A stretch of 64,000 bases of DNA from Comamonadaceae bacterium. GTDB taxonomy: Bacteria; Pseudomonadota; Gammaproteobacteria; Burkholderiales; Burkholderiaceae_C. The translations under genes were made by a program, and so were the position numbers. The first letter of the stretch is position 1; every line of letters starts with the position of its first letter. This document shows positions 1-8,950 of this stretch, in pieces. A model generated the notes under the pieces. It ran no database searches, had not been told where the DNA came from, and saw only the letters and a list, made by a program, of their open reading frames with translations. Location: NCBI GenBank assembly GCA_027488215.1, contig JAIYCB010000039.1, positions 1 to 64,000 on the forward strand. Direction: 5' to 3'.

Positions 1-938
1 AGGTGTTGCAGGATTTTGTGCGAGAGGCTGGCCTGCATTTCAGTGGCCAGGGTGAGTCTTTCCAGTTGCTGTGCCCCAGCTTGTGGCGAAAAAATGGTGT
101 CCATGTGCTGCTGCAGCATTTCCACCTGACGGTAGCGGCCGGTCAACAATGATTTTTCAAGCCAGGTGAACACCATGGCCAAGGTGATGGCCAGAGCCGA
201 CACCAAAAAAGCATGGCCCACGGTTTGCACCAGCTGGCTCAACTCTGCTTGCACTTGTTCAGGGTTGGAAACATCAAAGCCGATCAGACCGGCGATCAGT
301 CCGGTGAAGGTGCCGATGATGCCCACGCCCGTCAGTATCCCCGGGATGTGCGCATAAAAGTGGGTCTGCAGCGGGGAATCCACGATGGCCTGTTCGGTGA
401 AGTAGTTTTCTGCATGGCTGCTGGCCTGCCAACGACCGACCGGCGGCTGGGGGGCAGATTCGAGTTGCTGGAGGGCTTCGACCGCCTGGTTGTACTCGGT
501 CCAGAGCGCGGTCATCTGCGCGTCGGACTGGGCCATGTGTTCGATCTGGGAAATGTCCAGCCTGCCTTCATCGGAGCTCATGTTCATCTGCGCAAAAAAT
601 GCGCGCGACAACTGGCTGACACGTTGTCGTGCAGCACCGAGTGGGCCACTGCCAGCGCCTTGCCATTGCGCTTGCAGGCTGTTGGCGTATTGCTGCCAGG
701 CGTGTTGCAAGGCTGGTGTTGGCATGGACTCCTTCTGGATCCGGGCCAGATCGATGTGGGTGTCTCTTGCTTGCTGGGCCAGTTGTCCCAGGCTGGAGTT
801 GGCCAGATCGAGCTGGGTCTTCAGACGCAAGGCCGGCACAACAAATTGGGTGATGCAGTGCAGGGCGATCAGCCCAATCACCGCGGAAACGGTCCACAAA
901 TGCCAGTAAATGGCCAGGTGATTCATCAGGTCGGGCAT
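1..938 (-). CDS. zorA: ZorA-like MotA/TolQ/ExbB-type membrane protein of a Zorya anti-phage system (5' part; runs off the left edge)
   Basis: The minus-strand frame stays open from ATG at 938 to the window edge, giving 312 residues. One membrane helix lies at about 14-37 and a polar, helical stretch at 40-165. A MotA-like channel core follows: IPGILTGVGIIGTFTGLIAG at about 198-217, and a helix around VGHAFLVSALAITLAMVFTW at 240-259 running into EKSLLTGRYRQVE. This order, and the run AENYF...FYAHIPGILTG just before the first core helix, match the family layout I know for ZorA, which forms a proton-driven membrane motor with ZorB. ZorB and effector genes would lie left of the window and cannot be seen. 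ATG at 926 is an alternative start. An ordinary ExbB/MotA homologue is less likely because of the N-terminal extension. Confidence 0.72.
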   Translation of the reverse strand, partial: MPDLMNHLAIYWHLWTVSAVIGLIALHCITQFVVPALRLKTQLDLANSSLGQLAQQARDTHIDLARIQKESMPTPALQHAWQQYANSLQAQWQGAGSGPLGAARQRVSQLSRAFFAQMNMSSDEGRLDISQIEHMAQSDAQMTALWTEYNQAVEALQQLESAPQPPVGRWQASSHAENYFTEQAIVDSPLQTHFYAHIPGILTGVGIIGTFTGLIAGLIGFDVSNPEQVQAELSQLVQTVGHAFLVSALAITLAMVFTWLEKSLLTGRYRQVEMLQQHMDTIFSPQAGAQQLERLTLATEMQASLSHKILQH

Positions 939-1024
939 GGTGTGGTCGCAGTTTCCGGATCAATTCAGTCTAACAAAAGGTGGATGCAAAGACCTGGCAG
1001 CCAGCGGGGCGGCCAGGGCAGTTC

Positions 1025-1054
1025 TTCCAAAATCGAGAGCAATTGCGATAGAAT
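1025..1054 (+). promoter_or_regulatory. Probable sigma-70 promoter of the ahcY operon
   Basis: A -35-like TTCCAA (1025-1030) and a -10-like TAGAAT (1049-1054) are separated by 18 bases. Transcription would start at about 1061, exactly where the SAH riboswitch begins. The position relative to the riboswitch is the main support, because the -35 box is weak. Confidence 0.5.
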
Positions 1055-1060
1055 GACGGC

Positions 1061-1151
1061 TTCCGAGGAGCGTTGCAGCGCCCCCTGGCTTGACCAACAA
1101 GCCGGCAGCGGGGCGTGAGGCTCGGAACACTTCCACAGCAACGACGCTCAT
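1061..1151 (+). promoter_or_regulatory. SAH riboswitch (ahcY RNA motif)
   Basis: The stretch carries the conserved parts of the S-adenosylhomocysteine riboswitch known upstream of ahcY in beta- and gammaproteobacteria. P1 is TTCCGAG (1061-1067) pairing with CTCGGAA (1121-1127). It is followed by GAGCGTTGCA (1067-1076), a variable GC-rich P2 arm (GCGCCCC with GGGGCG), and AGGCTCGGAA. The 3' strand CAACGACGCTCA (1139-1150) can pair back with GAGCGT to form the pseudoknot. SAH binding is expected to raise expression of the SAH-degrading enzyme encoded directly downstream. Confidence 0.88.
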
Positions 1152-1180
1152 CCACTTGATGTGGGGTGAGCCTGTTTTTT
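1146..1180 (+). terminator. Intrinsic terminator forming the expression platform of the SAH riboswitch
   Basis: GCTCATCCAC (1146-1155) can pair with GTGGGGTGAGC (1161-1171) over a short loop, followed by CCTGTTTTTT. The left arm includes GCTCA, which is also the 3' pseudoknot strand of the riboswitch. Ligand binding and termination therefore look mutually exclusive. I infer antitermination by SAH. Confidence 0.75.
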
Positions 1181-1239
1181 CAATCCAGTGCATTCATCCA
1201 CGCATGTGGCTTCTTCACATTGTTTTGGAGTTTTCCACC

Positions 1240-2673
1240 ATGAACGCACGCATTCCCACTGCCGTCAACGCCGACTGCATCATCGCCGACATTGGCCTGG
1301 CCGACTGGGGCCGCAAAGAAATCAAGATCGCTGAAACCGAAATGCCCGGGCTGATGGCCATTCGCGAAGAATTCGCTGCTGCCCAACCCCTCAAAGGCGC
1401 CCGCATCACCGGTTCGCTGCACATGACCATCCAGACGGCGGTCCTGATCGAAACCTTGCAAGCACTGGGTGCCGATGTGCGCTGGGCTTCCTGCAATATT
1501 TTCTCGACCCAGGACCATGCCGCCGCCGCGATCGCAGCCAAGGGCACGCCAGTGTTTGCCGTCAAGGGCGAAACCCTGGCCGACTACTGGGACTACACCC
1601 ACCGCATCTTTGAATTCGGCGCGGCCGGCTCCGAGGGCGAAGGCCCCAACATGATCCTGGACGACGGCGGCGACGCCACCTTGCTGATGCACTTGGGCAA
1701 GCGCGCCGAAAAAGACGCGTCCTTGATCGCCAACCCCACCAGCGAAGAAGAGACCTGCCTGTTCAACGCCATCAAAGCCAAGCTGGCTGTGGACCCCACC
1801 TGGTACAGCCGCAAGGGCGCGCACATCATTGGCGTGACCGAAGAGACCACCACCGGCGTGTTGCGCCTGAACGAGATGGCCGCCAAAGGCAGCCTGATGT
1901 TCCGCGCCATCAACGTGAACGACTCGGTGACCAAGAGCAAGTTCGACAACCTTTACGGCTGCCGCGAATCCTTGGTGGACTCCATCAAGCGCGCCACCGA
2001 CGTGATGATCGCTGGCAAAGTGGCTTGCGTGGCCGGTTACGGTGACGTGGGCAAGGGCTCGGCACAAGCCTTGCGCGCTCTGAGCGCTCAAGTGTGGGTG
2101 ACCGAGATCGACCCGATCAACGCCCTGCAAGCCGCGATGGAAGGCTACAAAGTCGTGACGATGGAATACGCTGCTGACAAGTGCGACATCTTCGTGTCGG
2201 CCACCGGCAACAAGAACGTGATCCGTTACGAGCACATGGCTGCCATGAAAGACGAAGCCATCGTTTGCAACATTGGTCACTTCGACAACGAGATCGATGT
2301 GGCTTCTTTGGAAAAGCTGCAGTGGGACGAGATCAAGCCACAAGTCGACCACGTCATCTTCCCCGATGGCAAGAAGATCACCTTGTTGGCCAAAGGCCGT
2401 TTGGTGAACCTGGGTTGCGCCACGGGCCACCCCAGCTTTGTGATGTCGTCCTCGTTTGCCAACCAGACCATCGCCCAGATCGAGCTGTTCACCAAGCAAG
2501 ACCAATACGAAGCCGGCAAGGTCTATGTGCTGCCCAAGCACCTCGATGAAAAAGTGGCGCGTTTGCACCTGAAAAAAGTCGGCGCCATGCTGACCGAACT
2601 CAGCGACGAGCAAGCCGCCTACATCGGCGTATCCAAGAACGGTCCTTACAAAGCCGACACCTACCGCTATTGA
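1240..2673 (+). CDS. ahcY: Adenosylhomocysteinase (S-adenosylhomocysteine hydrolase)
   Basis: This cytosolic enzyme reversibly cleaves S-adenosylhomocysteine into adenosine and homocysteine, relieving product inhibition of methyltransferases. The protein has 477 residues, normal for bacterial AhcY including the roughly 40-residue bacterial insertion. The NAD-binding Rossmann motif [12 protein letters not shown] and a C terminus in KADTYRY are characteristic. The start at MNARIPTAV is chosen because TTTTGGAG lies just upstream and because the frame further upstream overlaps the riboswitch. It leads an operon with tlyA (10-base gap), metF and a HAD phosphatase. Control by the upstream SAH riboswitch and terminator is visible in the sequence. 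Confidence 0.97.
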   Translation: MNARIPTAVNADCIIADIGLADWGRKEIKIAETEMPGLMAIREEFAAAQPLKGARITGSLHMTIQTAVLIETLQALGADVRWASCNIFSTQDHAAAAIAAKGTPVFAVKGETLADYWDYTHRIFEFGAAGSEGEGPNMILDDGGDATLLMHLGKRAEKDASLIANPTSEEETCLFNAIKAKLAVDPTWYSRKGAHIIGVTEETTTGVLRLNEMAAKGSLMFRAINVNDSVTKSKFDNLYGCRESLVDSIKRATDVMIAGKVACVAGYGDVGKGSAQALRALSAQVWVTEIDPINALQAAMEGYKVVTMEYAADKCDIFVSATGNKNVIRYEHMAAMKDEAIVCNIGHFDNEIDVASLEKLQWDEIKPQVDHVIFPDGKKITLLAKGRLVNLGCATGHPSFVMSSSFANQTIAQIELFTKQDQYEAGKVYVLPKHLDEKVARLHLKKVGAMLTELSDEQAAYIGVSKNGPYKADTYRY

Positions 2674-2683
2674 ACCCAGCTGC

Positions 2684-3520
2684 ATGCGGATTGACCAACT
2701 TCTCGTCGAACGCGGCCTGGCTGCTTCTCGTTCCCAGGCCCAGCGACTGATTGCTGGGGGCGTGAAGTGGCAGCAGCCCGACGGAATTTGGCGAGCGGTG
2801 GTGAAAAACCGCGACGAGGTGCCCGAGAGCGCTGCTTTGCAACTGCTCGACGATGCCGAGTCGCGCTATGTTTCACGCGGTGGCCTCAAGCTCGAAGGGG
2901 CTCTGAAGACCACGGGCATTCAAGTGCAAGGCCTGCGCTGCCTGGATGTGGGGCAAAGCACCGGTGGGTTCACTGACTGCTTGCTGCAGCAAGGTGCGGT
3001 CGAGGTGGTGGGCATTGACGTGGGGCATGCCCAAGTGCACCCACGCATTCGCGAAGACGAGCGTGTGGTGTGCATCGAAGGCGTCAACGCCCGTGAACTG
3101 GAGCCCGGAGACGAGCGCATCCCCGATGCGCTCGAAGGCTTCGATCTGATGGTGGGTGATGTGTCCTTCATCTCGCTGACGCTGGTGCTGCCAGGCGTGG
3201 TGCATTTGCTCAAGCCCACTGGCCAATTGCTGATGCTGGTGAAACCCCAGTTCGAATTGCAACCGGGTCAAGTGGGAAAGGGTGGCATCGTCAAAGACGA
3301 GCGCCATTACCCCTTCATCGAAAACCGTGTGCGCACGTCTTTGTCCGATCTGGGCATGCAAGTGACGGCATGGCTGGACAGTCCGATCGAAGGCGGCGAC
3401 GGCAACCGTGAATTTTTTGTGCTGGCCTGCTGGCCTGACCCTGCTGCCGTCTTGCCTGCGCGCGAAGCGACACGCTTGGCCCACAAGGCCGATCTGGCCG
3501 CCAAGGCCAACGACTATTGA
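2684..3520 (+). CDS. tlyA: TlyA family rRNA (cytidine-2'-O)-methyltransferase / hemolysin A family protein
   Basis: The protein has 278 residues. It starts with an S4 RNA-binding domain (MRIDQLLVERGLAASRSQAQ at residues 1-20). An FtsJ/RrmJ-like Rossmann methyltransferase domain follows, with the SAM-binding run CLDVGQSTGGFTDCLLQ at about 86-102 and GDVSFISL at about 158. Family members 2'-O-methylate rRNA, and some are also annotated as hemolysins. It lies 10 bases after ahcY in the same operon, which fits a SAM user placed beside the SAH recycler. The exact rRNA target cannot be read from the sequence. Confidence 0.9.
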   Translation: MRIDQLLVERGLAASRSQAQRLIAGGVKWQQPDGIWRAVVKNRDEVPESAALQLLDDAESRYVSRGGLKLEGALKTTGIQVQGLRCLDVGQSTGGFTDCLLQQGAVEVVGIDVGHAQVHPRIREDERVVCIEGVNARELEPGDERIPDALEGFDLMVGDVSFISLTLVLPGVVHLLKPTGQLLMLVKPQFELQPGQVGKGGIVKDERHYPFIENRVRTSLSDLGMQVTAWLDSPIEGGDGNREFFVLACWPDPAAVLPAREATRLAHKADLAAKANDY

Positions 3521-3538
3521 TTTTTTGAAGGTGACGTC

Positions 3539-4393
3539 ATGTCTGGTTTGAAACTGCCCATCAGCCTGGAGTTTTTTCCGCCCAAAACGCCCGAAGGCGC
3601 TGAGAAGCTTCGTGGTGTGCGCGAAAAACTGTACGCCCTCAAACCCGAGTTTTGTTCGGTGACCTATGGCGCTGGCGGCTCTACACAAGAGGGCACCTTT
3701 GCCACCGTGGGTGAAATCCTGGCCGAGGGCGTGCCAGCGGCCTCTCACTTCTCCTGCATTGGCGCGACCAAGGCTTCGGTGCGTGCCGAATTGGCGACGC
3801 TCAAGTCCATGGGCGTCAAGCGTCTGGTGGCTTTGCGTGGCGATTTGCCCAGCGGCTACGGCGCTGGCGGCGAGTTCCATTACGCCAGTGATCTGGTGGC
3901 CTTCATCCGCGCCGAGACCGGTGACGACTTCCACATCGAAGTCGCGGCATACCCCGAGATCCACCCGCAAGCCAAGTCGCCAGAGGCCGATTTGCAGGCT
4001 TTTGCCACCAAGGTCAAGGCTGGGGCCAACTCGGCCATCACCCAATACTTCTACAACAGCGATGCATATTTCCGCTTTGTGGACGACGCCTACAAACTGG
4101 GCGTGGATGTGCCCGTGGTGCCGGGCATCATGCCCATCACCAGTTCGGCGCAGCTGCTGCGTTTTTCAGACGCATGTGGTGCCGAAATCCCCCGCTGGAT
4201 CCGGTTGCGTCTGCAAGCCTATGGCGACGACACCGAGTCCATCAAGGCCTTTGGTCTGGATGTGGTGGCCGACTTGTGTGAGCAGTTGGTCAACGGCGGC
4301 GTACCTGCCATCCATTTCTACACCATGAACCAAAGCGCGGCCACACTGGCCATGGTGCAGCGCCTGGGTCTGACGAGTGAACATCGCCCGTGA
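3539..4393 (+). CDS. metF: 5,10-methylenetetrahydrofolate reductase
   Basis: This FAD enzyme reduces 5,10-methylene-THF to 5-methyl-THF, the methyl donor for methionine synthesis. The 284-residue length is typical of the bacterial TIM-barrel form. The N-terminal SLEFFPPKTPEG, the SVTYGAGGST segment, LVALRGDLP and ITQYFYNSDAYFRFVD are family hallmarks. It starts 18 bases after tlyA behind TTGAAGGTG. Its position in the ahcY operon ties methyl-group supply to SAH removal, so all three genes should share the riboswitch signal. Confidence 0.96.
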   Translation: MSGLKLPISLEFFPPKTPEGAEKLRGVREKLYALKPEFCSVTYGAGGSTQEGTFATVGEILAEGVPAASHFSCIGATKASVRAELATLKSMGVKRLVALRGDLPSGYGAGGEFHYASDLVAFIRAETGDDFHIEVAAYPEIHPQAKSPEADLQAFATKVKAGANSAITQYFYNSDAYFRFVDDAYKLGVDVPVVPGIMPITSSAQLLRFSDACGAEIPRWIRLRLQAYGDDTESIKAFGLDVVADLCEQLVNGGVPAIHFYTMNQSAATLAMVQRLGLTSEHRP

Positions 4394-4397
4394 AGGC

Positions 4398-5192
4398 ATG
4401 CTGGACCTGACACATTGGCCACAGGATCAGCCCCGTTGGAGAGGGGTGTTCACCGACATCGATGACACCTTGACCACCGACGGGGTCATCACCGCCGACG
4501 CTTTGCAGGCCCTGCGCGACCTCAAGCAAGCCGGCTTCACAGTCATCCCTGTCACTGGCCGCCCCATGGGCTGGAGCCGCGAATTGGCCCACAGTTGGCC
4601 CGTCGATGCCGTGGTGGCCGAAAACGGGGCCGCCGCTTGGATTCCCCAAGCACACGGCGCGCCCAAGGCCATTTATCAGCAAAACGAGGCTGTACGCGCC
4701 GCGAATTTTGTGCGCATGCAATCCGTTGCAGCGAGAATTTTGCGCGAGGTGCCAGGGGCCGTTTTAGCCCAGGACAGTGCGGGCCGCGAAACCGACATCG
4801 CCATCGACCACAGCGAGTTCACCCATTTGCCCCCGCAGGCCATCGACCAGGTGGTGCGCATCATGCGAAGCCAATCCATGGTGGCCACCGTGAGCAGCAT
4901 CCACATCAATGGCTGGTTTGGTGAGCACCATAAACTCAGTGGCGCACGCTGGATTTTGCACACCCTGCTGGGCCGTGTGCTGGACCAGGAATTGCAACAA
5001 TGGATTTATGTGGGCGACTCTCTCAACGACCAAGTGATGTTTGAACATTTCCCATTCAGTGTGGGCGTGGCCAACATCGCGCGCTTTGAGGCGCTGTTGC
5101 AGTTCAAGCCAAGGTTTGTCACCCAGGCACCCAGAGGGGCCGGATTCACCGAGTTGGCACAACGGATTTTGCAGTCAACTCCGGCAACCTGA
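4398..5192 (+). CDS. HAD-superfamily phosphatase (Cof / HAD-IIB type)
   Basis: The protein has 264 residues from ATG 4398, five bases after metF. A GTG at 4377 overlapping metF by 17 bases would add seven. Motif I is FTDIDDTLTT, motif II lies in VIPVTGRP, and motif IV is YVGDSLNDQVMF. The cap between motifs II and III is of the C2b type found in Cof-like, sucrose-phosphate and mannosyl-phosphoglycerate phosphatases. It should be a magnesium-dependent phosphomonoesterase, but the substrate cannot be told. It is probably the last gene of the ahcY operon and converges on the sugar transferase gene with only nine bases between them. Confidence 0.8.
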   Translation: MLDLTHWPQDQPRWRGVFTDIDDTLTTDGVITADALQALRDLKQAGFTVIPVTGRPMGWSRELAHSWPVDAVVAENGAAAWIPQAHGAPKAIYQQNEAVRAANFVRMQSVAARILREVPGAVLAQDSAGRETDIAIDHSEFTHLPPQAIDQVVRIMRSQSMVATVSSIHINGWFGEHHKLSGARWILHTLLGRVLDQELQQWIYVGDSLNDQVMFEHFPFSVGVANIARFEALLQFKPRFVTQAPRGAGFTELAQRILQSTPAT

Positions 5193-5201
5193 GCCTGGGT
5201 T

Positions 5202-6683
5202 TCAGTACGCGCCCTGGCGAGTCAACACCACCGAGATGGTTTTGAACAAAATGACCAAGTCATGCCACAGCGACCAGTTCTTGACGTACCAACTGTCCAG
5301 ATAAACGCGGGTGTCGTAGTCCACATCGTTGCGGCCACTGACTTGCCACAGGCCAGTCATACCGGGGCGAACCATCAGGTAGTAGCCTACCTGATCACCG
5401 TAACGGGGTAACTCACTGCGTACAACCGGGCGCGGCCCCACCAGACTCATCTCCCCCCGGATCACGTTGATCAGTTGGGGCAATTCGTCCAGGCTGGTGC
5501 GCCTTAACAAACGTCCAACCGGGCTGACCCTCGGGTCTGAATGCAATTTTTGCTCAGCCTGCCATTGCTTGCGAAGTTCGGGTTGACTTTGCAACAAGTA
5601 CTCCAGCTGTTTTTCGGCATCCACCACCATGGTGCGGAACTTAAAACAATTAAATACCTTACCGTTTTTGCCAATGCGCGGGTGGGCAAACAAAGCAGGC
5701 CCCCCGTCACGGCGAATGGCCCAAGCCATCAGTAACAGGGCTGGACTGAGCACCAGCAACAAGGCCAAAGCAGCGAAAGTATCAAACAGCCTTTTGGTCA
5801 ATCGCGCTGGCCAGCGGCGCAAGTTGTTTCGCATGCGCAGCAAGGCCACTTCATGCGAAAAGAAATGCGACATGTCCGTTCCGTGCAGGGGAACGCCTCG
5901 CATGGCCGGGATGACGCTGATGTCCGGCGCACCCCATTGGGCCAGCTGTCGCAACCATTGCTCGCGCTGTTCGGACTGGGCATGCTCCAAAGCAATCACC
6001 CACTGAATACCCGGTTGTTTGGCAAATTGAGCCATCTCCAGCGCGGGTAATCGCGGGTAGGTCATGTCCGAGGCTTTGCCCTCTCCCCCGCTCGCATCCA
6101 CAAAACCCAGCACCGAAAAGCCCAACTCGGGTTGGCTGTTCAGGGCCAAAGCGGCCTCTTCTGCATTGGCACCAATGCCAATGATGACCGTTGGCCGGTA
6201 CCAAAGCGAAAACTTTTTAAGGATTTGCCGGGTCACATAGCGCATCAAGACCAGCATGATCAAGACCAGCACCCACGACACCAGCCACCACAAGCGGGAA
6301 GCATTCCAGCGGGTCACTGCCACCAGGGCCATGTCCATCAAGGCCAGAACTCCCACCAATCGGAAAAAATCACCCAATTCGTCCCACAAAGGCCTGCGGT
6401 CGCTGTAATGCTGATAACGGCTCAGGAGCAACACCAAGCCCAGTAAGCCGATGAAGCACCAGGCGACGAAGCGCTGCGCGTCCTGCCCTGCCAACCAGGC
6501 TTTGAACGACACACCTTCTGGTGACACCAGCACAGCGGTGAACATCAAAGACATGACAAACGCTACAGCCATGGCACACGCATCGCCCAGCATGATGGCC
6601 AATTTGGACAACCGAATCTTGAACAAACTCAGGTACGCCACAGGTCTGGAGGTCTGCCCCTGTTTTGGAGTCTCCTGCCTCAC
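5202..6683 (-). CDS. Undecaprenyl-phosphate sugar phosphotransferase (WbaP/WcaJ family)
   Basis: This inner-membrane enzyme transfers a sugar-1-phosphate onto undecaprenyl phosphate to start exopolysaccharide or O-antigen units. The 493 residues from GTG 6683 contain four or more N-terminal membrane helices, a Rossmann-like middle (VIIGIGANAEEAALAL), another helix, and the C-terminal bacterial sugar transferase domain. That domain carries KRLFDTFAALALLLVLSP, NGKVFNCFKFRTM, RRTSLDELPQLINVIRGEMS, LVGPRP and a RQGAY terminus. The GTG overlaps the TGA of the upstream glycosyltransferase by four bases, indicating translational coupling. A longer reading from 6833 would overlap that gene by about 150 bases and is not favoured. 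The sugar cannot be assigned. Confidence 0.9.
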   Translation of the reverse strand: MRQETPKQGQTSRPVAYLSLFKIRLSKLAIMLGDACAMAVAFVMSLMFTAVLVSPEGVSFKAWLAGQDAQRFVAWCFIGLLGLVLLLSRYQHYSDRRPLWDELGDFFRLVGVLALMDMALVAVTRWNASRLWWLVSWVLVLIMLVLMRYVTRQILKKFSLWYRPTVIIGIGANAEEAALALNSQPELGFSVLGFVDASGGEGKASDMTYPRLPALEMAQFAKQPGIQWVIALEHAQSEQREQWLRQLAQWGAPDISVIPAMRGVPLHGTDMSHFFSHEVALLRMRNNLRRWPARLTKRLFDTFAALALLLVLSPALLLMAWAIRRDGGPALFAHPRIGKNGKVFNCFKFRTMVVDAEKQLEYLLQSQPELRKQWQAEQKLHSDPRVSPVGRLLRRTSLDELPQLINVIRGEMSLVGPRPVVRSELPRYGDQVGYYLMVRPGMTGLWQVSGRNDVDYDTRVYLDSWYVKNWSLWHDLVILFKTISVVLTRQGAY

Positions 6684-7657
6684 GCCCAGAACCCTTTGTG
6701 CATGGACAGTTGTTTTTTCAGGGCCATGGGCAGGCGTGTGTGTGAACGCCCCAATCGGTAAGCCAATAACTTGAGAACGGAGCGCAGCAAAGCCTCCGGC
6801 AATCGCCAGGGGGCGTGTCGCAAAAGGAAACAAATTTCCGACTTGAGGAACCGCAGGCCTTCTCGACCCGCTTTGCCGTAGTTCTGGATCATCCAGTTTT
6901 CATCGTGGTGGAACACGCCTGTGTCGAAGTACCGTGCAAATTCACTGGTCAAAGAATAGTTATGTGAATGATAAACGAGCGCCTGCGCCTCGTAGCGAAT
7001 GGCATGGCCCTGCTGCAATAAGCGAGCGGCAAGTTGCATGTCCTCGCCCAAAATCACACGCGACGAAAACCCCCCTGCCGCATGGAGCGCCGACAAACGG
7101 TAAGCTGCAAAGGCATTGGACAGGAAGCAGGCCTTGAGCCCCAGATGATCTTTGTCCGACCAACGCCGGGTTTGGCTTTGCGCAGGGTAGTTGAAATGCC
7201 GGGCGTGTGCAGCAATCGCACTGGCCTTCGGGTCTGGCGCTTGGCGACCGTACACAGCGGCCACAGCAGGGTCAGAAAAACCCGACAACAAACGCCCGAT
7301 GGCCTCGGGATCGGCCAACACGGCATCCTGGGTGAGGAACACCACAAACTCGACTTCAGCAGGCAAGCGATCGATGCCCCATTGCCGGGTACCACCGTGA
7401 TTGAAGTGCCGGCGCTCCACTGGATAAACCGCGATTCCAGCCTGCGCGGTTTTGGTCAAGCTGCCATCGTTGGACTCCGAGTCCAGCACCCAGCAATGCG
7501 CGGGCCCAGGGATTTGCGCTTGCAAACCCGCCAGAAAATCCTCCCAACAGGGTCCCGGGTTGAAAGTGGGTACCAACACAGCCGTCTTGTCAGAAAAGGA
7601 CTGACCGGGTTGCGTTGATCCAGAAATGGATGGGCTGAGCTTGTTGAGAATATCCAC
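6680..7657 (-). CDS. Family 2 glycosyltransferase (rhamnosyltransferase-like)
   Basis: The 325-residue protein has a GT-A fold of the GT2 family. TAVLVPTFNPG lies at about 25-35, followed by VLDSESNDGS, HGGTRQWGID and FLTQDAVL (the DxD-like position). LGEDMQLAARLLQQGHAIRYEAQALVYHSHNYS is a sequence style common in rhamnosyltransferases such as WbbL and RfbN. It probably extends the lipid-linked sugar made by the downstream sugar transferase, with which it is translationally coupled. The start is a GTG because no in-frame ATG precedes the conserved strand. The donor and acceptor sugars are unknown. Confidence 0.83.
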   Translation of the reverse strand: MDILNKLSPSISGSTQPGQSFSDKTAVLVPTFNPGPCWEDFLAGLQAQIPGPAHCWVLDSESNDGSLTKTAQAGIAVYPVERRHFNHGGTRQWGIDRLPAEVEFVVFLTQDAVLADPEAIGRLLSGFSDPAVAAVYGRQAPDPKASAIAAHARHFNYPAQSQTRRWSDKDHLGLKACFLSNAFAAYRLSALHAAGGFSSRVILGEDMQLAARLLQQGHAIRYEAQALVYHSHNYSLTSEFARYFDTGVFHHDENWMIQNYGKAGREGLRFLKSEICFLLRHAPWRLPEALLRSVLKLLAYRLGRSHTRLPMALKKQLSMHKGFWA

Positions 7658-7777
7658 AAACGTTATTTTGCCTGCACCGGTTCATGCCAACGCAAGGTCT
7701 GATTTTCACGGCAGGCCATGCTGTGCCCGCTATGATGAAGACTCAACAGATCACCGGTCACTGGGCCGTTACTTATC

Positions 7778-8950
7778 ATGACCCCACCGGCCTCCCTCAC
7801 CTGGCACGAAAATGGCCAAACTCGCAGCGCGCTTTGGGTGACTGACCACAGGGCTCGCCCCCCGTCCAGACTGATGCTGGTGGATGACACCCTGAACGCC
7901 GATACCGCTTACCGCTTAGCCTGTGAAGGCACGGGTTTGTTGTGGCGCGGTGACTTTCAAAATGCCCGCCAACTGCTGCAGGCGCTCAAACGCCGACTGG
8001 AACGGCCTCCACGAAAAAAAACAGTTTTAAACAAAAAGCGTGAAAGTGCGCACCCCGCCCCATCTGCCTTCGACGCCCACCGCCAGGCGCAGTCCCAACG
8101 GGCACGTGTTCTCGGCCAAATCCTGATCGAGTTGCAGCCCGACTACAGCATTGCACTGCGCCGGGCACCATCCGTACAGACCGCTTGCCTGCAAGCGTGG
8201 GGGCCAAAAGATGGTCATGTACGCGTGGTGTCGCTGCGCAGCCTACAAGGAGTGATCGGGGCGTTTGAGTGGCGGAAAAACGGGGTTGAAGTCCCCGCCT
8301 TGGGTGAAAAATTACGCATCCACCCGCATTACGGTGTTTTTTCGCCCGTGCGCGGCGAATATGTGCAGCTCGTGGCCCAAGCCCCCTGGCCTGCTGCTCT
8401 GAAGACGCATGCCGTGGCTTTTGACATTGGCGTGGGTACCGGCGTGTTGTCGGCCTTACTGGCACGACGAGGAGCAGGTCAAGTGGTAGGCAGCGATGTG
8501 TCGGAACGCGCTTTAGCCTGCGCCCGGGACAATTTACAGCGCTTGGGCCTGCAAAACCAGGTGCAGTTGCTGCACACCGATTTGTTTCCACCTGGACAGG
8601 CCGCCCTGATCGTTTGCAACCCACCTTGGCTGCCCGCGCGGGCGACCTCCTTGCTGGAGCAAGCCGTCTACGACGAAGGCAGCCAAATGCTCAAGGGGTT
8701 TTTGAACGGTTTGCCCGCGCACCTGTGCCCAGGCGGCGAAGGCTGGCTGATCTTGTCCGACCTGGCCGAACACCTGGGCCTGCGAACACGCGAAGCCCTG
8801 CTGGGCTGGATTGCGGATGCGGGCTTGGAGGTGGCAGGCCGCATGGATGTGAAACCCTTTCACGCCAAAGCCCAAGACACCACCGACCCGCTGCATGCAG
8901 CACGGTCGGCAGAAGTCACATCGCTTTGGCGGCTGGTGGTGGCGAGTTGA
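7778..8950 (+). CDS. Class I SAM-dependent methyltransferase with NPPW motif
   Basis: The 390-residue protein has a C-terminal methyltransferase domain. Motif I is AFDIGVGTGVLSALLARRG at about 217-235, followed by GSDVSERAL and the NPPW catalytic motif (CNPPWLPAR) at about 284-292. NPPW/NPPY motifs mark methyltransferases acting on amide or exocyclic nitrogens, such as PrmC (glutamine) or RsmC-like rRNA enzymes. The N-terminal 130 residues are less conserved and include a basic linker (about 74-95). It is transcribed divergently from the glycosyltransferase and ends tail-to-tail against the uvrA-like gene with no gap. The substrate is not known. Confidence 0.75.
   Translation: MTPPASLTWHENGQTRSALWVTDHRARPPSRLMLVDDTLNADTAYRLACEGTGLLWRGDFQNARQLLQALKRRLERPPRKKTVLNKKRESAHPAPSAFDAHRQAQSQRARVLGQILIELQPDYSIALRRAPSVQTACLQAWGPKDGHVRVVSLRSLQGVIGAFEWRKNGVEVPALGEKLRIHPHYGVFSPVRGEYVQLVAQAPWPAALKTHAVAFDIGVGTGVLSALLARRGAGQVVGSDVSERALACARDNLQRLGLQNQVQLLHTDLFPPGQAALIVCNPPWLPARATSLLEQAVYDEGSQMLKGFLNGLPAHLCPGGEGWLILSDLAEHLGLRTREALLGWIADAGLEVAGRMDVKPFHAKAQDTTDPLHAARSAEVTSLWRLVVAS

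Noticed and set aside
1180-2685. Long open frame of about 500 codons antisense to ahcY
   Set aside because: Shadow of the GC-rich codon pattern of ahcY; the translation is His/Gly/Val-rich with no family motif.
4377-4397. GTG start of the HAD phosphatase gene overlapping metF
   Set aside because: The extra seven residues are not conserved-looking and neither start has a good ribosome-binding site; ATG 4398 gives no overlap. Kept as an alternative.
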